DNA of 64,000 bases from Cyclaneusma minus. Taxonomy: Eukaryota; Ascomycota; Leotiomycetes; Marthamycetales; Marthamycetaceae. The notes beneath the pieces were generated by a model. It made no database searches. It had not been told where the DNA came from and saw nothing but the letters and a program-made list of their open reading frames with translations. The stretch is taken from positions 565,870-629,869 of the forward strand of contig JAKZHN010000010.1 of assembly GCA_037179335.1 (NCBI GenBank). Direction: 5' to 3'. Both the position numbers and the translations under genes were made by a program. Below are positions 56,541 through 64,000 of the stretch, piece by piece (position 1 is the stretch's first letter; the number at the start of each line of letters is the position of its first letter).

Positions 56541-56815
56541 CACAGCAGCGAGTCATTGTGAACACAGAAAGTTGAGACATGAGCATATTTGGATTGTCAT
56601 TACACTCTAAGGTCGTGTACGTAAGGAAAATGAACTCGAACCGAAGAGAAGTGGGAGACATCTAGTGCCTAAAAGCCAGCTCTCGTGTACCAAGGAAAGT
56701 TCCTGGATTACAAAAGTGCGCACTGCCTTTGCAAGCCCCCACTGCAAGCAGTCAATGACCCAAAGGAAAAAAGGAAAACGGTCTGTGTGTGTGAGGATGT
56801 GGCCAAGGTAACTCT

Positions 56816-58792
56816 CTAAGCGTACTGGTACTGGGGAGAACCAGTGAAGCCAATGGTAGCGACCTTGATGGTAACACACTTCTCGAAATCCTTCCAGCCC
56901 TTGGTCTTCTCGTCGCACTTGTCAGCATAGATAGCGTAAGAGCCGTCAGAGTCTCCAGTGGGGCAGGCCATGAAGTCCTTGCCCTTCCAGGTGACGCGGT
57001 TGTCAGAGTACTCGAAGCCATCGGTGTAAGCACCAGCTGGGATCTGGCTGGCTTCGTTGGCGTAGCCGACTCGGCCGTCAGTGCCGATGTAGCAGGTTTG
57101 TCCGCCCTTTTGAGTGTACATGGAGAGTTTCCCAGAGGACGCGGAGCAGGCGGTGACTTCGTCGCAAGGGCATGTATAGTCACGCTTGTCGGTAAGGCCG
57201 AGAGCTGATGCAAGACCATCCAAGGCACCGCTGGCAGGCCCCTGGCGCTTTTCCTTGATGCCAAGGGCTGATTTGCCACGCTTTTGGTAAGGGCCCGAGC
57301 TGAAGCAGGTATCGCAATCCCAGGAGTGCTGGTTTCCATAAGTCTGCCACTCCTCAGAATATCCGTATGTGTAGTAGTACGTAACCCACTCGTCCTTGTC
57401 CTGGCACCCGCTGAGCTCTGTGGGGCATGGAGGAGGCCCGCTCGGGCGGCAGACGTCACAAGCCCAGCCTTTACTCTTGCCATAATTTTCCCAGTCGTCA
57501 GAGTAGCCTGAGTGGAAGAAGAAAGCGACCCAAGTCGACTTAGTCTCGCATTCCTGGACACTCTGTGGTGCGCTGTAGTGAAGCACGTGGCCACGCTTTT
57601 CATGTTGATAAGGGCCCGAGGGGGAGCAGGTGTCACAGACCCAGCCTTTACCGCTGCCGTAGGTGTTCCACTCTTCAGAATATCCGTATGTCCAGTAGAA
57701 CGTAACCCACTCCTCCTTAGACTGGCACTGGGTGACCTCCGTGGGGCATTGAGGGATGGTGGGGTGACAGATGTCACAGACCCAGCCTTTGCTGCTGCCG
57801 TAGTAGCTCCATTCGGCAGAATACCCGTTTTCGAAGTAATACGCAACCCAAGTCGATTTAGTCTCGCATTGGTCGATGCTCGGTGGTGCGGAGTAGTAGC
57901 CATGCTTTTCGGATGGGCTCGAGGGGAAACAGGTGTCACAGACCCAGCCTTTGCCGCTGCCGTAGTTGTTCCACTCTTCAGAATATCCGTATGTCCAGTA
58001 GAACGTAACCCACTCCTCCTTAGACTGGCACTGGGTAACCTCCGTGGGGCATTGAGGGATGGTGGGGTGACAGATGTCACAGACCCAGCCTTTGCTGCTG
58101 CCGTAGTAGTTCCACTCGGCAGAATACCCGTGTTCGAAGTAGTACGCAACCCAAGTCGACTTAGTCTCGCATTGGTCGATGCTCGGTGGTGCGGAGTAGT
58201 GGCCACGCTTTTCAAATGGGCTCGAGGGGTGGCAGGTGTCGCAGACCCAGCCTTTGCCGCTGCCGTAGTTGTTCCACTCTTCAGAATACCCATATTTATA
58301 GTAGAACGAAACCCATTCTTCCTTAGACTGGCACTGGGTGACCACTGTGGGGCATGGAGGAGGACCGCTGGGGTGGCAGGTGTCACAGACCCAGCCTCTG
58401 CTGCTGCCGTAGTTGTTCCACTCTTCAGAATATCCGTAAGACCAGTAAAATGCGCTTTGTGAATGAGCTTCAGTTGAACTTGATATATGGAGGTATTGGA
58501 AGACTCACACCCATGTTTCCTTCGTCTCACACTGAGTGACGTCCGTGGGGGGTGGTGCGTACCACCCGCGAGCTTTGAGATCGTGCTTCTTGGCGCACTG
58601 CTTCTCGGCAGGGCAGTACGTCGCAGTGCCCTTCTTGATATAGAAGCCTCCACCGTTGGCGTTGATGGACTGTTGGTGCAAGTCGCTACCGCTGTGGATG
58701 GACATCAAGGTGAAGTCGGGGTTGTTGGAGGTGGGCAGAGCGGTTGCCACGGTGGCAACGCCCAAGATGGCGGCGATGGTGTTGGAACGCAT
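56816..58792 (-). CDS. secreted eight-module Cys/Trp repeat protein with Kex2-type sites and PIR-like C-terminus
   Basis: Exons 58792-58509 and 58454-56816 (minus) give 640 aa; donor GTGAGT, acceptor CACAAAG. A signal peptide covers residues 1-19. Eight tandem modules of about 46-55 residues follow, each close to C-x-x-K-x-x-W-V-x(4)-G-Y-S-x-x-W then x-x-Y-G-x-x-x-G-W-x-C-D-x-C. They alternate between two types, Q-C-Q-S-K-E-E-W and Q-C-E-T-K-S-T-W, so the higher-order unit is 101 residues. The linker after each Q-C-Q-S type module from the second on has a basic site: E-K-R-G, E-K-H-G, E-K-R-G and Q-K-R-G; further sites are E-K-R-Q and D-K-R-D. The last 130 residues resemble the C-terminal domain of PIR-type cell-wall mannoproteins (G-R-V-G-Y, I-P-A-G-A-Y-T-D-G-F). 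Cell-wall location and Kex2 processing are inferred. Confidence 0.8.
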
Positions 58793-61485
58793 GTTGTTGA
58801 TGATGAATTGATTTTTAACGGGAGTGATGTGTTTAAATAATATTTTGAGAATATGAAAAATTGACAAAAAACGAGTGTTGCCGGATATCGCGGATGTGGA
58901 GACGTCGAATGTGGATGATCGGAGGCTGGATTTTTCTCGGATGATCGGAGAGGGGATTATATAGATGTATCCAGAGACATCATTGGTGAGCGCTTTGGTA
59001 CCTCTCTCCTCTCAACATGCGCCTGGGATGAGTTAGAGTGGTGTCGTGTATGCCAGTGGAAAATACCCTCTCCTTGGCAACCCTATGGGGTTGGCGCTAG
59101 AAAACAGAATATCCCGGTCTCCAAGCTGGAGACTGGAGGTTCCGCCTTGGTAGCATAAGGATCCTTCGAGGGAGGCGGCTCTGCATTAGTCGGATTCTAG
59201 ACGTTCTGCGTTGATCAATGACCACATTCTCAAGGCATTCAGCTACATGCCGGTCTCCAGAGATCGGATCAAACGATCAAGCACAAACAAGGTTTTCCTG
59301 AAGTACATGGTTTCCCCACAATTCCTTGGTGTTGAACGGATCGGAATTTCAGGCGTGCAAGGTGGATGCCAACACATATTGAAGCCAGACAACAAAACTG
59401 AAATAAGCTCAATAATCTCTGGTACTTTGGCCGTATAAGATATGAGGATAATGACCCACTGGAGCATGCAGGGGACTATCCATTACCTCATGAAATGAAG
59501 ACATTCACAATCTCGTGCTTGGTGCCAGAGACCAACATCTGATGCATCAAATACTGTCTGTCGTCAGTTTAGACAGCGACCAAGAGATTTAGACTTATTA
59601 CCAAGGTTCGAGCGTCTAATTGATGCGGGGTTAAGACACCAAGACATCTGCCGCGAAGCTGATCACGAACATAGTGACATGACTGGACAGACTAAAAGCG
59701 GCAGATCCCACATAGCCTCAGATCGATCCCAGGATCCAGCCAGTTGGGAAGTCAGGGTCAAGGCGCGACTGTGATAAAGATAGCTCAGCAGAACTGTGTG
59801 GAAAGGTTGGAAAGCGGGCAAACTGCAATCGTTTGATGGCCAGGAACAAACAAAACCAAAGCCACTCGAGCTCAAGTCTCATAGTCTTGGAGTGAAGCCC
59901 GTCTCTCCAGCAGTCGTGCTCTACTCTGGCGTACTGTAGAAACAAATCCGAGAATGGACATACTGTGCGGCAACAAGAAGGTTGTTCTCAACTTTCAGGT
60001 CGTAAATCGTGATCGAAGCATTGGACGAGGGCCTCGGACGGGCAGGAAAGGTGGAAGAGCACCATCACGGTCCACCACTCCAGTCCCGAATCGCCGTTGT
60101 CAAACTCAACTCTAAGTTGACAAGGGCAGCAAATCCGGGCTGCCCGAGAACGCAGAAGATATCTTGGATACGAGAAGACGAATTTGATCGGAAAATCCCC
60201 TTACCTACCTGATAACCGGAAGAGGACGATGAAATAGAAGGCGTGAGGCGGGTTATGCTTTCTCGTGTTTGAGCTTCGTGGGCACGCTGCATGCATGCTG
60301 GAAGCTTGACTTGAAGTTGACGCATGAGCTAGCGAGGAAGCGCCGAGAAGGGCAAAGGCCTTGATGGCCGTGCGGATTTGGCAGCGGGATCAGGGGATCA
60401 GAGTGACAGAGTTGCATCGAAGTTATTGACCTGCCTCGAGGTGGTGAAGGAGTGAAGAAGGGTGGTGAAAGGAGTCGGTCGAAAAGGACTCCGAAGTTAG
60501 CGGCTTCTCACGTGATCTAGACTACGGCAAAACATACGAGCGTTGGCGCCGCTGCTGAATATTACTGCGAGTGACGAGGTCACATTATTGCGGCGTGCTG
60601 CATTGCTCTACCAGGCAATGGATCATGTTATTAATAAGAGTAACAGCCGAGGTTCGTCTCGGACGGTCTCGGACGACGAGGGCCTGAGTCGTCTCCTCGG
60701 AGAAATGGTGCAGGAGACGGCGGAAGCTGGAGACTCAGTAGTGGAGAGCACACTGCCCGCGTGTTCCGGATCTTTCTGGTAAGACGTCGCCATTCTCCAG
60801 CTCCCGCGACGCTTTACTTCATATGTTCCGCCATTGGATGCTCAATCATTCATGTAGACCTTCGTTTTCTTAACTCTCAAATCTCGTTCACCATGGCAGA
60901 CCCGGACTCTCCACCTCCGTGGTAAAGTAAAATACAGGCCCAGTCCCAGAGCAGAGCTTTTCATCTTCTCATATTATAGAGCATCAAGCAGCCGACCATC
61001 AATAATGATTAAGCTTCAGCCCTATATGGAACCAGGCTATGTCCGTATCTTCGGGACTTGTGTGGACTCGTCATCGGAAGAGAGACTTCCTTTCAGAAGG
61101 TTGGATTTGAAGGAGGATCTGGCCAGGGATGGAGGGGATTGACGTTGTTTCGATACTCACGAGCGTGACAGCTAAGCTCGACGACTTCTGTCGATACGCA
61201 AGTATGTCAGGCAGATTCGCGAGCTTTACTTCTGCTACAGTCATTAATGAAGCTGTTGCAACAAATCTTGATGCTTCGGGCATTTGCGTCATTCTCCTCT
61301 CTCATCTTCTCGCCAGTAGATGTACAACAGCCTATCGCCGGCCCAACTACCCGTGATGCCATATAGTGATCCTACACAACGGCAGCCTGATATACATCCC
61401 AATGCTTTTATTTGACCTTGTCGTCCAATGTGACTTCTCTTGAGGACAGCACCACCGTACTCACTCTCAACTGTCTACATGCCCC
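58793..61485. other. 2.7-kb gene-poor region; possible unrecognised small genes
   Basis: The left 200 bases hold the repeat-protein promoter. At 59,720-60,325 both strands have protein-like open stretches with splice-like sites (minus start at 60,325 with a GTAGGT after 40 codons, and a GTATGT near 59,967; plus start at 60,009), but no consistent model emerged. At 60,543-60,782 a plus open stretch begins with TTG. At 61,071-61,292 a minus stretch has a GTGAGT near 61,162. None could be tied to a family, so no gene is called. Confidence 0.45.
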
Positions 61486-62543
61486 TTATCGCTCGCCAGC
61501 CAAACGCCTGCTCTGGACTTCTGTCAGAGCTTTCGTACCGCTTAGGAAGGCAACCGATGCCACAACACCAGCAGCTGGCAGCGTCTGGAACAGATTCCAG
61601 CTCGAATAGTAGAGAACAAAGATGCCTTCCATAGCCACGATCGAGCCGAAGAACAGAGCATGCGAGACTGGTGCCGCAGACATGGCTTTCGACAAATGGT
61701 TCACGTTTGCGCCGAGTATTCCCCACTGTATCCATTACATTAGCCTCGGAAAATCTCATTTCACTGGGAGCTTTGAATTGTAACTCACAGCACCAAACAA
61801 AACGACCACAGTTGCTGCGATAGCCAAAACGAACACCAAAGAGACGATCTTGGGCGCGCTCTTGGGATCGGGCTTGAAGATGTGGTGAATTTCCTCCTTC
61901 TTTCCGTATCGCAATGGCTTCTCGTATGCTGGCAGAGGTGCATTGGCGTCAGGTTTTACCTCGAGGTCGAAGACGTGACTACCATAGGGCGTGCTAGATC
62001 CAAAACCTGCCAATAGTAGTGTTGCTCGGAGAGGCTCAGATGCTGTGAAGAGCTGTACGGGCAGATCTTTCTGGGCCTTTTGTACGTGTTAGCCAGATGT
62101 TTCGTCTTCAGTTGAGCTCGGTGTGCCCACAATTTCCACCTTGGCCTTTCCGGTGTCTTTGACGGATAGGGGGAAAGAGGCTTCGAGACCGGTGGTTCGG
62201 TCTTGGAGGAGGAGGAAGGCTTGGTGGGGTCGCTTTGCGGTGCTGTCTTCTTTCGTGGTCATTATGACCTTGACGGTATCTGAAGGTCCGAGAGTGACGG
62301 GTTTGCTGAGAGGAGTCTTTGGGTTGAGCCTGCATGCGCGGAACGGAAATCAGCACAATTCTTCTGAGCAGAGCCCAAGAATCTCCATGCTAGAAGGTCA
62401 TACTTGTCTTTAGCTCCGCCAGCAGCACCTGCACCCTTGGACTGAACCGTAACGGACGCATCGTCGAAAGACCAGGAGGATGCAGCTTGAGCTACGCCGG
62501 CTCCGAGGAGCAGCAGCGAAGGGATGAACGACGAGAATCGCAT
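61486..62543 (-). CDS. swp1: oligosaccharyltransferase subunit Swp1 / ribophorin II
   Basis: Essential subunit of the ER oligosaccharyltransferase that transfers the N-glycan to nascent proteins. Exons (minus): 62543-62404, 62329-62131, 62076-61789 and 61725-61486, giving 288 aa, close to yeast Swp1 (286). A signal peptide covers residues 1-20 (M-R-F-S-S-F-I-P-S-L-L-L-L-G-A-G-V-A-Q-A). The lumenal part reads P-V-T-L-G-P-S-D-T-V-K-V and R-P-H-Q-A-F-L-L-L, then G-S-S-T-P-Y-G-S-H-V-F-D-L. P-L-R-Y-G-K-K-E-E-I-H-H-I-F-K-P-D-P-K precedes three membrane segments (S-L-V-F-V-L-A-I-A-A-T-V-V-V-L-F, S-H-A-L-F-F-G-S-I-V and a last one). The exon 2 donor is GTGGGC, weaker than the others. The ATG at 62,543 is chosen over an upstream in-frame start because it opens the signal peptide. 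Confidence 0.92.
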
Positions 62544-63157
62544 GGCTGTGCAGTGGAAAGTTGGAGGCCGTCGTGCAATGGAGCTTGGCTGTGCAATGCT
62601 ATCAATTGAGAACACCTTGCCGAATCTACGGAAGCCTAAGCGCGCGTCACTCGGCTTTAGGAGCGGCTGCAGCGTTTATTACCGCGCCCCTTCGCCGTCT
62701 CGGTGGCTCATATGTATAAACCCGATTTCTAATCCATTGAGAATCACTGAGAATCAAAACTCCTCTATCCTGATCGTAATTCACAGCCTCGAATATCTTG
62801 CGTCTCAATCAGATCGAACAACATCTAATCGCTCATCTTCACCCGTGAATCGCCCATCTTCACTCGGGTCAACATAGTCCTCAGCTAAAACATACCTTGG
62901 CGCTTGTTGGACGGCCCAGCGGCTCGGGTGCGCTAATGTTGCAACGGCACGCAAGGCTGACAAACGCTAAATAGCTGGCGCAGCCTCGAGTCGGCCACAC
63001 AAAACCATATTCGACCTCGATCTTCTTCCCTCTCCCAACTTCTCCAAGGATCACCTCTTCTGATTTTTGCACGAGATCAGCCTTCTTCACTCAACTTCTA
63101 CGATCCTACGATCAACTACTTACAACTTCTCCTCGACTTCGACAATCGGCTTTCAAA
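62544..63157. other. divergent promoter region, swp1 / RCC1
   Basis: About 610 bases between start codons on opposite strands. The plus side just before 63,158 is pyrimidine-rich (ctcaacttctac, cttctcctcgacttcgac), common in fungal housekeeping promoters. No other gene is recognised. Confidence 0.6.
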
Positions 63158-64000
63158 ATGCCACGTCCCAAGCGAGAAACAACAACAGCCATGGCCAACA
63201 CGACCGCGAAGCGCGCAACCGCCCCCAAAGAAACCCAAGCTGGCACGACCACAGCTGCGAAGAAGACCGGCGCAAAGGCTAAGAAGGCTGCTACTGCTAC
63301 TGCTACTACCAAGAAAGCAGCTACCAAAGGTTCGTTGCGCTTCCCTGGCGGTGCGTCGGCCGTCGCATCGCGTCGCTAGCTTCACCTTTTGGATGCTTGA
63401 GCTTCGGAGACTGACGCCTATGCAGGCAAAGCTACAGCGACAAAGGCGAAGACTACTACTAAAGCTCCCAACAAGGCTCCGGCCAAGGCCCTCGCAAAAG
63501 CAGAAGTTGCGCCGGAGTTCGTTGCGAAAGTCGCCGCGCAAGCCCATGCACAAGCTCCTACTGAAGCTTCTCTGGCGAAGAGCGTAGCCGCTACCACAGA
63601 GAACACGAATTCAAGCAAGAAGCGCCAGAGAGATGACGACGCCGAGGCCGAACAGGAGACTAAGAAACCTAAGAAAGCCGCCGAGGATAAGCGACGATCC
63701 AAGAAACCCAAGCTCAACAACGCACCCGAGAAAGCCCTCGACATCTATGTCTTCGGTACAGGAGAATCTGGTGAGCTTGGCTTGGGTCCCGAGGCCAGAG
63801 ATGCCGCCAAGAAGCAGAAGCCCAAGTTTGCAAAGCGCCCCCGTCTCAATGATCTCCTCGACGCGAAGACTGTAGGTGTTGTTCAGGTCGCTGTTGGTGG
63901 AATGCATTGTGTTGCCTTGACGAAGAAGGGAGAGATCTTGACATGGGGAGTCAACGATAACGGCGCACTTGGGCGCGACACAACCTGGGAAGCTCCTGTC
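63158..64000 (+). CDS. RCC1-family Ran guanine-nucleotide exchange factor, 5' part
   Basis: Chromatin-bound exchange factor that loads GTP on Ran and drives nuclear transport and spindle assembly (Pim1/Srm1 in yeasts). Exon 1 63158-63329, intron of 96 bases (GTTCGT to TGCAG), exon 2 from 63426 running off the window; 249 residues are present. Residues 1-170 are Lys/Ala/Thr-rich and basic, with several nuclear-type clusters (K-K-R-Q-R, K-R-R-S-K-K-P-K), suited to DNA binding. The beta-propeller begins D-I-Y-V-F-G-T-G-E-S-G-E-L-G-L-G-P, then V-A-V-G-G-M-H-C-V-A-L-T and I-L-T-W-G-V-N-D-N-G-A-L-G-R, which are RCC1 repeat blades. The rest of the seven-bladed propeller lies beyond base 64,000. Confidence 0.9.

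Larger units (their letters stand above)
55607..56815. other. gene-free region with several short tandem repeats
   Basis: About 1.2 kb holding the second 19-bp minisatellite (55,885-55,980), short GA-rich repeats (56,095-56,240; for example aggtctga and ggggtagtagaga units) and a gaagttg/gcgctt repeat (56,270-56,540). No gene recognised; the right end is 3' sequence of the repeat-protein gene. Confidence 0.6.

Noticed and set aside
57512..58462. 316-codon plus-strand open stretch
   Set aside because: Antisense shadow of the same tandem repeats.
56752..58653. 633-codon minus-strand frame, Arg/Ser/Thr-rich
   Set aside because: Alternative frame of the repeat-protein gene. Tandem DNA repeats keep it open by chance; it lacks a signal peptide and conserved Cys.
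1..64000. CRISPR array, bacterial operon features, 5S rRNA, riboswitch
   Set aside because: None seen. The tandem arrays lack spacer structure and the genome is eukaryotic.

Overview
The window looks like a chromosome piece from a filamentous ascomycete (Pezizomycotina). The evidence is short GT-AG introns of about 50-120 bases, dense housekeeping genes of fungal type, a Zn2Cys6 regulator, a HeLo-domain protein, a Kex2-type repeat protein, and an AT-rich block with the hallmarks of repeat-induced point mutation (RIP). The class within Pezizomycotina cannot be fixed from sequence alone.

Bases 1 to about 10,930 are an AT-rich, gene-free isochore. Its left half is a Ty1/copia retrotransposon, readable in the order gag zinc knuckle, protease, integrase, reverse transcriptase, RNase H. 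A Ty3/gypsy element follows head to tail: reverse transcriptase, RNase H, integrase zinc-binding region, integrase C-terminal domain. Both are full of stop codons. In every copia enzyme domain I could align, catalytic acids have become Asn or Lys. The boundary to normal sequence is marked by short tandem repeats and a C13 run.

From about 11 kb the genome is ordinary and gene-rich. In order: dihydrofolate reductase (+), Rtt103-like CTD-interacting protein (-), clathrin light chain (+), AIG2-like cyclotransferase-fold protein with an 8-nt exon (-), Apd1/Aim32-like iron-sulphur protein (-), an unrecognised possible OB-fold protein (+), a secreted chorismate mutase (-) divergent from a HeLo-pseudokinase-trypsin-like protein (+), an acidic low-complexity protein (+), a Zn2Cys6 transcription factor (-), a small secreted protein (+), the Hsp90 co-chaperone Aha1 (-), a large disordered protein (-), the splicing factor Isy1 (-), an unknown acidic repeat protein (-), the meiotic helicase Mer3/Hfm1 (-), a UDP-galactose-type nucleotide-sugar transporter (-), tRNA-Cys(GCA), a secreted eight-module Cys/Trp repeat protein (-), the oligosaccharyltransferase subunit Swp1 (-), and the 5' part of the Ran exchange factor RCC1 (+), cut by the window end.

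Most of these genes are unrelated housekeeping loci. Two spots are of accessory type: 21.6-26.7 kb, where a secreted chorismate mutase (candidate effector) shares an upstream region with a putative cell-death/immunity protein, and 55.6-61.5 kb, with minisatellites, the repeat protein and long gene-free DNA. A 19-bp minisatellite family occurs at two sites about 29 kb apart. Exon boundaries were placed by hand from splice consensus, reading frame and family resemblance; no transcript data were used.
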